Source: Aureobasidium sp. EXF-3400 (taxonomy: Eukaryota; Ascomycota; Dothideomycetes; Dothideales; Saccotheciaceae). From it: a stretch of 64,000 bases of DNA. Positions 45,837-57,116 of this stretch are shown piece after piece. The notes beneath the pieces were generated by a model. It saw only the letters and a program-made list of their open reading frames with translations, had not been told where the DNA came from and did no database searches. Made by a program: the position numbers and the translations under genes. Where the stretch lies: assembly GCA_024195585.1 (NCBI GenBank), contig SWBL01000003.1:310001-374000 (forward strand), read 5' to 3'. Positions within the stretch are counted from its first letter, which is position 1, and each line of letters starts with the position of its first letter.

Positions 45837-47173
45837 ATGTCTTTGACTACTCCCACAGAACACAAATGGATCCTTGGTGACAAGTTCGACCAAGTGTACC
45901 CTCATCTCGAAGGCATTCAAGCATTATGGGAGAAGAAGTGGGCATTTCCCTGCTCAAAGTCCCTCTATCCTTTCCACGATGGCAAATTCGAGGACTTTGA
46001 ACCTGTTTTCAAGTCCCTGATCTCAAAGAACATCAACTCAGGCTACACAGATGAATACACTCGCGAGTTCGTCCCCACCGCCGAACGTCTCATCGAAGAG
46101 GCAGACAAACTCGTGTCTTCCGACAAGGATGCTGCTTCAGCCCTCTACCTCCGTGCCTGCACCGTCTATCGCATCGCTCGCTTCCCATACATTAACTCAG
46201 ACTACAAACGCGAAATCTACGAAGCACAAAAGAAGGCATACATCAAAGCCGCTAGTCTCTGGGATTGCCCAATTAAAGATGTCACCATTCCTCATACAGC
46301 AACAACCTCGGCCGATGTCGATTCTGTACCTCTCTATGTTCGCCTACCAAAAGACGCCTCCAAGTCCAAGCCTTGTCCTGCTGTCCTGCTTATGTGTGGA
46401 CTCGATGGACACAGACCAGACAACACAACCCGTAGCGACGAATTCCTCGCTCGAGGATGGGCCTCTATCATTGTCGATATTCCTGGCACCGCCGACTGCC
46501 CTGCCGACAGAAAGGACCCTGAAGCTGCTGAACGACTATGGACAAGCATCTTAGACTGGATGGCAGGAGAAGGTGTTTATGACATGAAGCGTGTCATCAC
46601 TTGGGGGTTGAGCGCTGGAGGTTACAATGCAGTACGTACATCGAGATGATCTACATCCAAGCACCGAATACTGACCCCTACACAGGTTCGTGCAGCACAC
46701 ACCCACTCCGACAGACTTGCGGGCGCCATCGGCCAAGGCGCAGGAACCCACCACTTCTTCTCCCGCGAATGGCTCGAAAAGGCACAGAACAAGGAATATC
46801 CCTGGAACGCTCTACCCGCTTTGACCGAAAAGTTTGGCTACAAGGACCATGATGACTTTATGAACAATGCCCAAGACACTTGGTCCTTGGTAAAGACTGG
46901 CGTTGTAAACATGAAGAGTTGTCGATTGCTGCTCATTAATGGAACAATCGATGGTCTGATGCCTATCGAGGACTCGATGCTCTTGAGCGAGTTTGGTTCG
47001 CCCAAGGAGATGAGGCTCATCAGTAATCGTCTGCATATGGGTAAGTTGTCCATTCTGATTATGTGACATGTATGGGAGCAGTTTTACTAATGCGTAATTT
47101 AATTCTAGGCTATCCCGAGGCCAACAGTTATGTATATCCCTGGATGGAACAGGTCATAGCATCGGTCAATTAG
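45837..47173 (+). CDS. ayg1: Ayg1-type alpha/beta hydrolase (polyketide chain shortening, DHN-melanin)
   Basis: Exons 45837-46631, 46686-47040 and 47109-47173 give 404 residues, the usual size for Ayg1. The catalytic triad is visible: Ser259 in the nucleophile elbow GLSAGGY, Asp354 in NGTIDGLMP and His382 in NRLHMGYPEA, where the last intron splits the Gly codon after HM. A helical N-terminal part (WILGDKFDQVYPHLEGIQ, YLRACTVYRIARFPYIN) precedes the hydrolase fold, as in the family. Ayg1 of Aspergillus fumigatus shortens the heptaketide YWA1 to tetrahydroxynaphthalene on the way to DHN-melanin. No polyketide synthase or reductase lies in the window, so the melanin role is inferred from homology only. 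Confidence 0.88.
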
Positions 47174-47965
47174 CAATATATATCAGCACTCTGGATCGTG
47201 TCACATCTGACTGCAGGTATACAAGGCATTTATGCGAAACCAAGCAGAGTCTCTCGAAATTCGTCGGTCTACCAGGCGCATACCCAATATAGAGACAATC
47301 GTAGATTTGCCTCCACTGGAGGACTCACAATCGAACAACCATTGTGTAGTTCTACATGTACCAAACTCATCCTTGCCTCACATCTACGAGATGATCTCAG
47401 GGGCAGTAATCCTTTATCTCCTCCAAGTTGCGTTCTCAAGATCATCGCTATAAACATGCAGAAAAGTCAGTGAGATCACGTCCGACCCATTGAGACAAAC
47501 TGTTTCACCAACTCTCATTGGAAGTCTTGAGAATCCATATTCCACTGTGCATTTTTAATCAAATCTCCATATCGTCTGGAGAGCTATGAGAAGTGGGAAA
47601 CAGGGGTCAAAAACCTCGTCTCCTTCGAACCAATCTTCACACAGCATCTGTGGCTGTATCAGTGTACAACTGTCGGTATATTCTGAGTCCACTAAAGAAG
47701 AGTTTCAGGTCCTTGTCTTGCACATGCATCTATTCTGATCGTCACGGGTCTTTTAGTCACCACTTGCCAATACACCCACGTTGAACGCACTGCACAAAAA
47801 AACAGATTAATAACATGATGAAGTCTTGATTTTATGCTCGGCCGTAAAGTAGTAAAGTCATGCTCAAAAGTGAAATCTCGATGGTTGTATGAGAAACGAG
47901 CGTGTGTCTGAAAAAATACGTATCTCAACGAACGCTGATGGTCAAAAGCAAGAGGGCAGAGTGAC
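47174..47965. other. Intergenic, no gene seen
   Basis: Between the 3' end of the ayg1-like gene and the 3' end of the Argonaute fragment. Only short frames, none recognisable. Confidence 0.55.
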
Positions 47966-48247
47966 TCAAACGTAGAAAGTCTTCTCGGTCAGTCTCTCGT
48001 GGACTCCCTGAGTCCACTCAGCCGTCTGAGCGTTGTACGCGGAACCGCTTGCGCTCTGGTTCTCGTTCAAGGTCGAGTAGAGATACATGCGTCCTCTCTC
48101 GCAAATCAGGTCAGCGTAGTATGCAGGAGGGCAAATTGAGACCGCCTTAGTGGCTCGATTAAATGCATGCCCACGGTTCCGCATCTGATACCCCACGTAC
48201 TTATCGGATGTGCCTTCTTGTTCTTCTCCATCTCCGCCGCCATCAGT
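47966..48247 (-). pseudogene. Detached C-terminal end of an Argonaute PIWI domain
   Basis: A frame open from 48247 to the TGA at 47968-47966 (93 codons before the stop). It contains FNRATKAVSICPPAYYADLI, the hallmark end of fungal (QDE-2-like) PIWI domains, and ends EKTFYV like Argonaute C-termini. No ATG suits a start, and nothing upstream on the minus strand encodes the rest of PIWI. Homology starts around 48215. The plus-strand PIWI fragment at 62.4-63.6 kb stops just before this part of the domain, so the two are complementary pieces. No premature stop is present in this piece. I infer that it was cut off by an inversion; a leftover of a second Argonaute copy is the alternative. Confidence 0.85.
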
Positions 48248-48608
48248 TTAACGCTAATCAACCAGCGAATCTAGTCAACATTGTGATTGCTTATTCTGAA
48301 TCTGGCAGTGCCGTTGATTAATCTCTGTTTGTTATCAGAAATACTAATCAACCACCGACCCACCATACATATGAGAAGTCATCAGGTTACTGCACCCACA
48401 AATCACCTCCCTCTTTCTCCTATAGGTACATATGGCTAGACGTGTAATGCAGCGTGACCAATCAGAAGAGATGATGGAGATAGGTTGTGATATACAGACC
48501 TGATGACTCCATCTTGGCCCCTTTAGCGTTACTTGTCATATCCTCGTAGACCCCGCGCTGATTCAACCGCATCCCCTTCTTACTCGCCAGCAATCTTATG
48601 CTGCGATG

Positions 48609-48777
48609 GAAGATGTCGTTGCCGGTGATGGAGGGCTTAACCGTCCTTTTATTACTAACAGAAGAAGGTTTAAACTAGGATGATGTCGTTACCATTCGAC
48701 AACCAGATTATCAAGGCTCCATAATCCAGCAGTGTTTCTTACTGCGCATGAAGATGTCGCTACTATTCGATAACCAG
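48609..48777. repeat. Three diverged short repeats at about 71-bp spacing
   Basis: A word of the form GA(A/T)GATGTCG(T/C)T starts at 48609, 48679 and 48750. The last two copies share about 28 bp (up to CGA(C/T)AACCAG) with differences that are mostly C/T transitions. The first copy matches only over the first dozen bases. Confidence 0.6.
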
Positions 48778-48847
48778 GAATAAAGAAGGAAACAATCACT
48801 CACGTTCGCGAGAGATAGGCTAGGGAATCATTAAAGAAGATCAACCG

Positions 48848-49181
48848 GGTCTGCAATTCTCTTCGGGATAGTTTGTTCTCCATCGTAAGATTCAGGGGTA
48901 TATATGATTCAGCCGACGGTGAGAAGCTTTAGGGGGTTCGTGGACCTGATCGTCTTATGTTTTCCGCCTGTGATGTCTGGACGACAGCTGCGATAACATC
49001 GAAGGTAGTCAGTCAGGTCTGAAATCCTCTTCGGGATAGTTTGTTCTCCATCGTAAGATTCAGGGGTATATATGATTTAGTCGATAGTGAGATGTGACGG
49101 GGATCTAAGAAGCCTTGGGGGGGATCGTGGACCTGATCGTCTTGTGTCTTCCGCCTGCGATGTCTGGGTGAGAGCTGCGAC
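48848..49181. repeat. Direct repeat, two copies of about 150 bp
   Basis: Copy A is about 48848-48993 and copy B about 49017-49181. Both contain CTTCGGGATAGTTTGTTCTC, a long shared stretch to GGGGTATATATGATT, and later TGGACCTGATCGTCTT. Copy B has an insertion of about 20 bp near 49095. Many differences are transitions (ATTCAGCCGACG against ATTTAGTCGATA), including CpA-to-TpA, which suits mild RIP. Confidence 0.85.
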
Positions 49182-49573
49182 GAGGCAACGCGAGGGACAC
49201 GGGTGTTGAAGTCATCGTAGTGGGCAATGCCGATGCTCCAGGTTTGGTGATGAGCAGGTCGATGTCGAAAGAGTCTTGGACGCCACGGTGGTTATATATA
49301 GATACTGCTGTTGGGCGGCGTAAGCGGAAATCGCATACTCGTGGCAAGGGAGAATCAACTATGTGAACAAAGGCTCAACGAAGAGAACGATCGAAGGGTG
49401 TGATGGTGTTGACATTCAAGATAATTCTGAGTAACATATAAAACGTAGCGTTGATTGCACTGCACTTCTTTATATAATTCGTTTCCTCATAGTGGCTTTG
49501 AATTACCATGCAAATACTTTTCAATTTATGGATTCTTTGACCACTCTCAAGGACATCATACAATATACGAAAC

Positions 49574-52516
49574 CTACAGCAGAGGCTTCTCCATAGGCGC
49601 AATGATGCCCTGTTTGACAACAACTCTGGGTCTCGTGTTGCGCTGGAAAGTCTCCTTCGTCGTCCACTCAGGACCAACAGGAACACGCAAACTCCTCTCA
49701 TACTGCTCTCTCTTCTCGAACTGATGAGGCAGTGTACTAGCCAAATACTTCTTACCCTTCCTTTGCTGGGCTTCCGAGATGATGACATTGTTGAGTTTGG
49801 CATCTTTGCGGTTTGCAGCCTTGACACCTTCTGTGACCTTCTTGTGCAAGGGGTTGTGAGCCATGCGTTTGTTTTGCTTTCTCGCTGCTTTGGAGAGACC
49901 ATCGCCGGTCCAGGAGCCCCAGCCGGGGAGGAAGGTCGATTCGACCTTGTCGCCTTCGTCTTCGACCTGAGCTTCCTTTTCGGCTTCGAATTCTACGGCT
50001 ACGTCGTCGCCGGCAAAGGCGCGTTGGTGGAAGAGGGCTTGCTTGTCCTTGGAGGCGAGCATGGGGTTTACTCTGTTGTCCTCTTCAGCATCAGCTTCTG
50101 CTTGGTCATTGTCGTACTTGACGGTTTCCCAGCCTTCGGTTGAGGGTGCTGCGGTTTCGTTGGCTGCGGGCTTTTGCTTCTTTGCCTGGGGCTTCTTTGC
50201 GGCAGCGGCAGGTTTCACTGCGGGTGCAGGGGCAGCCTTGGAGAGGTCGAGGATCTCCTCGTCAGCGACCTTCTTGTTCTTCTTCTTGCTCTTGGATGCG
50301 CCAGTCAACCATGCATTCTCCTCTGTCTCCTTGGGCTCGTCGACATCGGCGATCACCTTTTGGGCGTTTTGAAGGAAAGATCGTGACTTCTTCGACTGAG
50401 GAGCGGGCTTGGTGTCTGCTTGAGCACCGACATTGATCTGAGCTTCGGCTTCCTCTTCACGGTTGTCCTGTTCGTCCAAATCCTTGTTCTCTTCGAGCTC
50501 ACCACGAGGAGCAGCCTTGAAAGGATTAGCCGCGCCTTGCGTAGGCTTGGGTCCGAAGATGGCACGACCGACAGAGGCGTCTGCCTCTTCTTCGCTCTCA
50601 CCGTCCTCGTCAGCCAACTCCCGACGCAAGCTCTCAATGTCCTCATCGTTCTGAGCCTTTCGCGAGGCCTCAGCTCGGAGCATGAAAGCCATGCTGCCAA
50701 TCTTGGATTTTTCTCCATCTTTGGCACCGAGCTTGTCGATCTTCTTGGACAAACGTGCCTTTTCAAGCTCGTCGTCGTCGAGCTCCTCATCCTCGTCGTC
50801 GCTGACGCTGATATCGGAGTCGTCACTCTCACGGTCGTGAACATCCTTGCCCTCGATTCTCCTCCTGAGCTCCTCGTTGCGTCTGGCCATGTCGATCAGA
50901 CCCTCTCTGGCATCCTCGTCCCAGACAGAACGGTTTGACTTCTTCATGGCCTTTGACCACTTGCTGTCCTTGTGTTTGGTGCCCATTCTCTCCTCGGCAC
51001 GTCTTCTGTCCTGCTTCTCCTTCTCATCCTCGTCTTCAATGCCCTCGGCTACAAGGTAATCGCGTTCAGCGGCCTCGGCACGCTCACGCTCCTTACGATG
51101 CACACGACGGTAAGCCTTGGACTTGATCTTCTTGACACGCTTGGCCTTGACTTCTTCTCTGAAGAGCAATTCTCTTGCCTTGCGGAGCTCGGCACGTCTG
51201 GCAATGACTTCCTCGACAGGGATCTTGTTCATTTGCAGCTCTTCGAATTGTTGAAGTTGATCCTCCTCCTTTCCTTGCTTTTGCTTGTTACTGAGACCGC
51301 TCTCCTCGAGAATGTTCTGGATGGCACTTTCGAGTTCGTTGGCGGGCTTGTCTTGCTGGATGGGAAGCATCTTTTGGGTTCCGACAGCCTCGATGGCATT
51401 GGGGTCTGCGAGGGGGAATTGCAAGAACTCGGCTCTGCGGTTTTGAATGACGGTGTCGCGCCATCGGTCAAGAGTCTTCTTGGTTTCTTGAGTGGCAGCA
51501 GTTCTGTCCAGCTTGTCCTGTTGTCTTTTAGGGAGGGGAGCATCGAGCTTTCCAGGAATGCCTGAACGCTTGGTGGTCCTTTCAGCGGTGAGCAGTTTGA
51601 GCGACTTGCGAAGAGCGGGATCGGTAACGGTAGGTAGCAAATCGGAAATCTTGAGCTTCTGCGAGGCAGACAGGCCATATGCCGAAGGCTCTTGCGACTC
51701 GTGCGCATCCTGTGTACGTCCACCAATGCGCTTTTCCGGGTTGTCCTTGTTCAGCGATGCGACCAGATCCTGCAGCTTGGACAGCTTGGTAGCGTCGTCT
51801 TCCTCGTCGTCCTCTTCAGACTCTTCGTCCTCTGATTCTTCCTCTTCCTCATCGTCAGATTCTTCGTCAGAAGAGTCGTCGCCGTGCTTTTCCTCAGTCT
51901 GCATAAGATCGTCCTCGTTGTCCTCGTCGAGCATGGTGGCTAGATCGACACCCTCATCGCCAAAGTCGCTGGCCGAGTCCTCTTCGTCGCTATCGCCGCC
52001 TTCGTCCAGATCCATTTCCGAGGTAGGCTGAGGTCTCTTCTTCTTTTTCTTTGAAGGCCCGCTAGTCGAACTTCCTCTAAATGTGAAGCCTTCGAAACGC
52101 TCTTCGTCGCTCTCGCCAAAGGCTTCGTCACTGTCGAGGTCGCTGTCGCTTTCGTCGCCGATATGACCACCCATGCGCCACTCGTTGCCTTCGCTATCGC
52201 TTCCCTCATCCGTCTCTTCATCCAGTCCTCCTCTTGATCCAGTACCGGTATTCTTGGTCACAGTCTTTTGTTGCAATCGGCGAGCGTTGCTGGCATGTTC
52301 CTCATCGTCGTCGTCTTCCTCATCATCTCCGAGTCTTCTGCGCTTTTGACGGGGCTCTCCTACAGAATCGCCCAAACGGTGCTGGCGAACTTTGTATGTG
52401 TCTGGGGCGGAATGCGAGGCGATCGAGTAGGCGTCGAGTGTGCGCTTCTGAGACTTTTTGCGAGCATTTGTAGGTTTGGCGATGGCCACGCTCGAACGAG
52501 CGACGCGAGCAGGCAT
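49574..52516 (-). CDS. utp14: U3 snoRNP-associated protein Utp14 (small-subunit processome)
   Basis: A single exon of 980 residues. The N-terminus is basic, then a long acidic Asp/Glu/Ser region covers residues about 60-260. Family landmarks follow: KIKSKAYRRVHRKERERAE (residues about 465-485), SKWSKAMKK, and the C-terminal PGWGSWTGDG block (residues about 865-875) ending in VRVPVGPEW-like sequence before the tail. Utp14 acts in the nucleolus in early 18S rRNA processing and activates the helicase Dhr1. The gene starts 208 bp from the divergent MRPL27 gene, so these two ribosome-related genes (nucleolar and mitochondrial) share an upstream region. It lies inside the proposed inverted segment. 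Confidence 0.95.
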   Translation of the reverse strand: MPARVARSSVAIAKPTNARKKSQKRTLDAYSIASHSAPDTYKVRQHRLGDSVGEPRQKRRRLGDDEEDDDDEEHASNARRLQQKTVTKNTGTGSRGGLDEETDEGSDSEGNEWRMGGHIGDESDSDLDSDEAFGESDEERFEGFTFRGSSTSGPSKKKKKRPQPTSEMDLDEGGDSDEEDSASDFGDEGVDLATMLDEDNEDDLMQTEEKHGDDSSDEESDDEEEEESEDEESEEDDEEDDATKLSKLQDLVASLNKDNPEKRIGGRTQDAHESQEPSAYGLSASQKLKISDLLPTVTDPALRKSLKLLTAERTTKRSGIPGKLDAPLPKRQQDKLDRTAATQETKKTLDRWRDTVIQNRRAEFLQFPLADPNAIEAVGTQKMLPIQQDKPANELESAIQNILEESGLSNKQKQGKEEDQLQQFEELQMNKIPVEEVIARRAELRKARELLFREEVKAKRVKKIKSKAYRRVHRKERERAEAAERDYLVAEGIEDEDEKEKQDRRRAEERMGTKHKDSKWSKAMKKSNRSVWDEDAREGLIDMARRNEELRRRIEGKDVHDRESDDSDISVSDDEDEELDDDELEKARLSKKIDKLGAKDGEKSKIGSMAFMLRAEASRKAQNDEDIESLRRELADEDGESEEEADASVGRAIFGPKPTQGAANPFKAAPRGELEENKDLDEQDNREEEAEAQINVGAQADTKPAPQSKKSRSFLQNAQKVIADVDEPKETEENAWLTGASKSKKKNKKVADEEILDLSKAAPAPAVKPAAAAKKPQAKKQKPAANETAAPSTEGWETVKYDNDQAEADAEEDNRVNPMLASKDKQALFHQRAFAGDDVAVEFEAEKEAQVEDEGDKVESTFLPGWGSWTGDGLSKAARKQNKRMAHNPLHKKVTEGVKAANRKDAKLNNVIISEAQQRKGKKYLASTLPHQFEKREQYERSLRVPVGPEWTTKETFQRNTRPRVVVKQGIIAPMEKPLL

Positions 52517-52724
52517 GATTGTTTGTATGAAATAATTCCAAAAAATGCAAGGCTCGAAAAGTTCAAAAGTCTTGTTAGAAAGAGTTTGGTAGCGGCAATT
52601 TCGCCAAGACTGCGGGCTAGGAATTGCCCAAAGTTCGCCGCAAAGGCACCTCCGAGTCGCAATTGCGGAACAGAGACAATCAGCACCAGCAGCATCGTCA
52701 ATTTCATCTCAGCTCGTCGCCGTC

Positions 52725-53082
52725 ATGTTTACTCCTACCGCTTCTCTGGGACGCGCTCTCCGTCGCCTCGCCCTTACCACCAAGCAGGCTGGCAAGGACT
52801 ACTACAAGGGTACCGGCTCAGGTTCCATGGGTCGTCACACCAAGTTTGGTGGTTACCGTATCGACTGGTCAAAGGTCCGCACCTATGTCGTTCCTAACCT
52901 CACCGACTTCCACGTATGTCTCTACATTAGCATCTCACGATTGCAATCGACTAACACCCCGCCAGTTGAAGCCCTTCGTCGCCGCAAACATCGACAAGCC
53001 TACCAAAACCCACGAATTCGCTGCCTCTGTCAACGGAAAAATGTACCTCGACGCATGGAAGAGCCAGGGCGGCGACATCTAA
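52725..53082 (+). CDS. MRPL27: Mitochondrial large-subunit ribosomal protein MRPL27 (mL41)
   Basis: Exons 52725-52913 and 52966-53082 with a 52-nt intron give 101 residues. The sequence begins MFTPTASLGRALRRLALTTK, a basic presequence-like start, and holds the conserved DYYKGTGSGSMGRHTKFGGY and VRTYVVPNL segments of the mL41 family. The end (YLDAWKSQGGDI) is also typical. It belongs to the mitochondrial ribosome large subunit. It is divergent to utp14 with 208 bp between start codons. Confidence 0.93.
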
Positions 53083-53369
53083 GCATTCTGTTTCGCCAGT
53101 TTCCTACCTTTTTCGTTACATCTGCCAGGCTTTACTTACGATACCCATGGACTGCATCTTTCGTCTTCCTACAACTCCTGTACATTACATTTTTACATCC
53201 TCTTGGAAACCATACAATCACTGAACAATTTCTTTGCGTGTCTAACAAATGAATGTGTTCGTTGCTATGTGCTATGCTGGTTATGTATATTCGTTCCAGT
53301 ACTCCAGAAAGAATGACCAGCATCCCGTGTCCGTCCAGCGGCTCATGAATCAAAATTCAACTCCTGACC

Positions 53370-56198
53370 TCAAATCTTCGAATGGCCGTGGCCTCTATGA
53401 CGATGGACAACTCTAGTCGCTTGCTCTCCATCCACCTGCGGTCCCTCTATCGACCCTTCTGTAATATTTCCTTCGGCATCTGATCGCTTGGCCGCACTAG
53501 CTGGAGACCCGCCCATTGCTGCCGAGTAGGTCAAATACCATGTCAAACTTGCTCCGCCATCGAGGTAAGCAGGATTGAACTTGGAATCTGCGAAAAAGGC
53601 ATAGCTGGCAGCTGGCTGGATAGTCGCAAGGTTTGCGTACAGGATACCTCTCCAACCACCGTCCACATTGGCGCGGCCATTGGAGAAGAAGGTGTTCCAC
53701 TCTTCCGTGACGAATTTCTGAGTGCGTACGTATGCGCTGAATGGAAACCCAGCAGGGATCATATGGATGCCATGGATGAATTCTGGGTTGCTGCCAAAGT
53801 ATGTCTGAAGTGAAGAATTAGCAAAGCACCTTGAAGTATAGAACTCTATAACATACCGTATATTCTATCTTATTCTCGAACAGCTGCTCAATGTCAGTAA
53901 CTTCTTCCTGGTAGGATATGACTTTATACTTACAACTCCGCTGACTTTGTTGCCGATGAAATTGGCAGGTTGAACCTTGTTGTCCGAGGTGTACAGGAAG
54001 TAGTTCTGCATAGATCTTGCTTGAATGGCCAGCATGAGGTTACCCCTGGCTTCCATGGCCTTGTCACCGGTTGTACGTCCCCACATCTTGATTGCATAGA
54101 TCGACAAGTTGTCCTCGGAAGAACTCTCTTCGTCTTTTCCATCACCACTCTCAAATAGTCCTTTAGCCCATGAGTGACCGTGGAAGAAGTCAAAGGATCG
54201 AGAGAAAGGAAAGTATGCATCCGTGGTGACAGAGTTGGCATAATCGCGGACCAACGTGTTGACCCATGCCTTGTTCGTGCCTTGAGTCAGCCAGTTGGGG
54301 TCCAAGTATCCAATCACAGCAGCCGCGTAAACAAAGTATCCATAATGGAAGTGATGATCGTTATAATAAGTATTGCCGAAATCCAGGCCAGAATCCCCGG
54401 TTTGATAAGTGCCACTGGAAACAACTCCACCCCAAGACGATTCGTAGACAAGAGGAAGAATCTGCTTGTTTCGAATGAATGTATCAAAAGCAGTCTTCAA
54501 CTTTTGCAACCCGCTGATAGCCAATGTTGCATTCTTACCAACATCATGCACTGCATAAGTAATAGCGGCGAATTTGGCGAGTGCTTTGCCAGAGTAGTAC
54601 ATTGAGTTGAGATTCGATTGCTTCTTCATGTCCTGGCTGAGTTCACTTTCTCCGGCTTTATTGATCAACTTCATAGCTGCAGCAGAGACTTTGCTGACTC
54701 CTCGGAGAGACGGTGACCATGGGGCGAATCCCATGTCTATTGGCAAGTTTTGCTCGAGTAATGTCCATGAGTTGCCAACGACGCCCGTTGCCATACCTTT
54801 GGTCGTGGTCTGAAGCTTCACATTTGTCACTCCGCCAGAGGTTAGACTCGATACGTGGTGAGGAAGTGCGAACTGCAGTAGTGTGCGGTTAGCAACGCCT
54901 TGCTTCGTCCAGGTCAGCTTGTATGTTCCGGCGGTGCCTGATACGGATCCAGATACTGTGGCAGCGACTGGATATGCGCCTGCTGCTTCGTCATAGACGG
55001 CCTCCGCACCAACAGAGGGTACTTTCGCAACTTGAATGAATCCTTGGAACTTAGGAGCTCCTTGCAACACGCGCACATTGGTCAAGGTGAAGGAGTTGAC
55101 CGGATATCCAGGCTGAGAGGTTGTGACATAGATATTCCATGATGTGCCGTCAGCAAGTTTAGCTTGATATTTGAAAGTTGAGCCAGAAGGCATGCGTCCA
55201 ACGTAGGTGACACTGATGAAGGAAATTGCGCTCTCGACACGTGGTGTACCGTTGCTGTAAACGCCAGTCACAAAGCCCATTCCCTGGATCAATGGGAAAG
55301 TGATGGTAGGAGCAGCACCGGGACGTGCTAGGAGGTTGACATTGGCCGAGAATGCATCCAAAGAATCCACCGTAAGCTGAGTTGTTGTGTTCAATTCAGA
55401 TGCAGAAAGCGTGAGCGACTGGATACCGATCGGGTTGATGAAGTATCGAGCCGGGTCTCCAGGACCGAAAGCTAGCTGTGATCTCCCAATGTGACTGACT
55501 GCCAGGCCGTAACTTTTGAGCACGCCTGCCCCTTTCGCCCAGCTTAAGGAGTAAGGATGTGTGAAGGTAGAGGAAGACTGAGAACCTAGGAAGAAATTGG
55601 CATAGAACTTGTTCGTCTGCAATTTCTTCTTTTGTGGTGCGATCATGGAGTGAGCGACAGGGTGGTCGGTCCTTGAGGAGATCTGTGACGGAGGCGGACC
55701 ACTTGCGAATGCCACAAAAACATTATCTACAGACATTGTCGAAGCCAGAGGAGTGATATTCGGATGTGGTAATGATGTGCTGGCAGTGTTGATGAGGGAC
55801 AGTGTAGTAGAAGCGGAAGCTACCGAGGTAGGAAAGGGCTGCACAGAGCTCTTGCCAGAAGTCTCCAAAGAAGTGATAACAACGCCCGAAGTTTGAGGCT
55901 CGACTTTTGAAGAAGCCATCTGGATTGCAGATTGACTAAGAGAGGACAACCGACTGGTCGTTGAGAGTGAGTAGGATGAAGTATCAGGTCGCCTGGTGGA
56001 CAGTACAGGCGTAAAACTGCTAGTAGAGGAGACCATAGACCTTGAGTATGTCGTCGACTGTGTTGACGAACTCTTGGTATCTATCCCACAGTCGTAGTAG
56101 TATTCTCCATCATCGGCGTTGGCAAGAGGCGCAGCAGTAGTGAGGTGTGCTAGAAATGTGTTCAAGAAGAACATAAAACAAAGGATAGGACCACCCAT
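53370..56198 (-). CDS. Secreted endo-1,3-beta-glucanase, glycoside hydrolase family 81
   Basis: Exons 56198-53934, 53883-53857 and 53804-53370 give 908 residues; the middle exon is a 27-nt micro-exon encoding LFENKIEYT between introns of 50 and 52 nt. The N-terminus has a signal peptide (LCFMFFLNTFLAHLTTAAP). A Ser/Thr-rich stalk covers residues about 35-170, likely O-glycosylated. The GH81 domain starts with TNKFYANFFLGSQ and includes NTYYNDHHFHYGYFVYAA and the acidic catalytic-region motif ESSSEDNLSIYA. It cleaves beta-1,3-glucan in the cell wall, as in septum breakdown, or in food glucan. The C-terminal tail is short and polar with no GPI signal that I can see. Confidence 0.94.
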
Positions 56199-57116
56199 AA
56201 TGAACGTGTTGGCTGATCGTCTCGCAAAGTCACCAGAGGAATCAGGGTTATATAAATATTCGAACGCCTAGTAACACCCAAGAGAGCAGTCGCTTGGCTT
56301 ACGGCCGTTTTAAGGGGGTGGGTCAGAGGGCGCAATAGGCGTCGAAGAGTGAGATTTTACGGACGTCCTGTGATTAAAAGGTACTTTTCCTTTCTGCAAC
56401 TTACTGAGTGTCGTCAAGAGAGTTGAGTAAAGGGGGGTATAGTGATCATGCAAACGTGACTTGCCTTGCGTCCCAAAAAGGCTTAGAAAGAATGTTCCTG
56501 GCGGAAGAGCCTAGCAATTCACGACACGAGTGCAAGAGCACAGGATGAGCTTGAATGGTAGATGTGATCGCTTTAGCGCATAGTCTTACATGGACCAGAA
56601 ATCTAGACAAAGGGCAGTGTCCGAGGTGGCTCCTAAGGAATGCTGGAGCATCCCTTGAAAGTATTAGGGAGGCCGGGGCTCAAAGCGAAGTCGATAGGAA
56701 GGCTCTGAGAGCCGCGTGCCCCTCAGCTGTCTCAAAATGTTGTTGCACAAGAACAGCCCACACTCTATTCCTCATCCTATTCCTACTACTAACCAACCAA
56801 TGAGTACAACTTGTGTAACTCGATCCTCTTCATGATGCAGTCAAAAACCATAGCACAATGAGAAACAGTCTACACCCTCGATGACCTTACTCTTGCAAGA
56901 ATCACCAAGCACCCGCCCCTAGAGCAGATGGTTCGGAGGCCTGTTCTTACAAACCTCGGAGACCTGGTCTCCACGAGAGAACTCGTCATCGCGACCCTGG
57001 GCCACGGAATGCCTGTCGCTCAACAAAGAGAGGCGATCTTGACTCCAAGAGTCAAGTTGGTTGCTGTTCTTACAACAAACCGAAGACCTTGTCTTCTAGA
57101 AATCTGCTCTTGCAGA
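56199..57116. other. Intergenic; decayed short repeat
   Basis: Upstream region of the GH81 gene and 3' flank of the GATA-like gene (both minus strand). A TATATAA box on both strands near 56249-56256 lies about 55 bp before the glucanase ATG. Two similar stretches, from 56943 (GTTCTTACAAACCTCGGAGAC) and from 57068 (GTTCTTACAACAAACCGAAG), look like an old duplication about 125 bp apart. Confidence 0.5.

Larger units (their letters stand above)
48248..49573. other. Repeat-bearing region next to the proposed left inversion breakpoint
   Basis: 1.3 kb with no intact gene, holding several diverged repeats (listed separately). CTAATCAACCA occurs at about 48254 and 48345, and a word in the reverse sense (TTGATTAATC) lies between them near 48313. 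A minus-strand frame at 49105-49347 has no ATG start and overlaps a repeat. Confidence 0.6.

Noticed and set aside
48609..49181. Repeats considered as a CRISPR-like array
   Set aside because: Only two or three diverged copies with no constant repeat and spacer structure, in a eukaryotic genome.
49105..49347. 80-codon minus-strand frame
   Set aside because: No ATG at its start and it overlaps one copy of a diverged non-coding repeat.
51780..52200. Long plus-strand Ser/Leu-rich frames opposite utp14
   Set aside because: Mirror of the acidic Glu/Asp codon runs of utp14 on the other strand; simple composition explains them.
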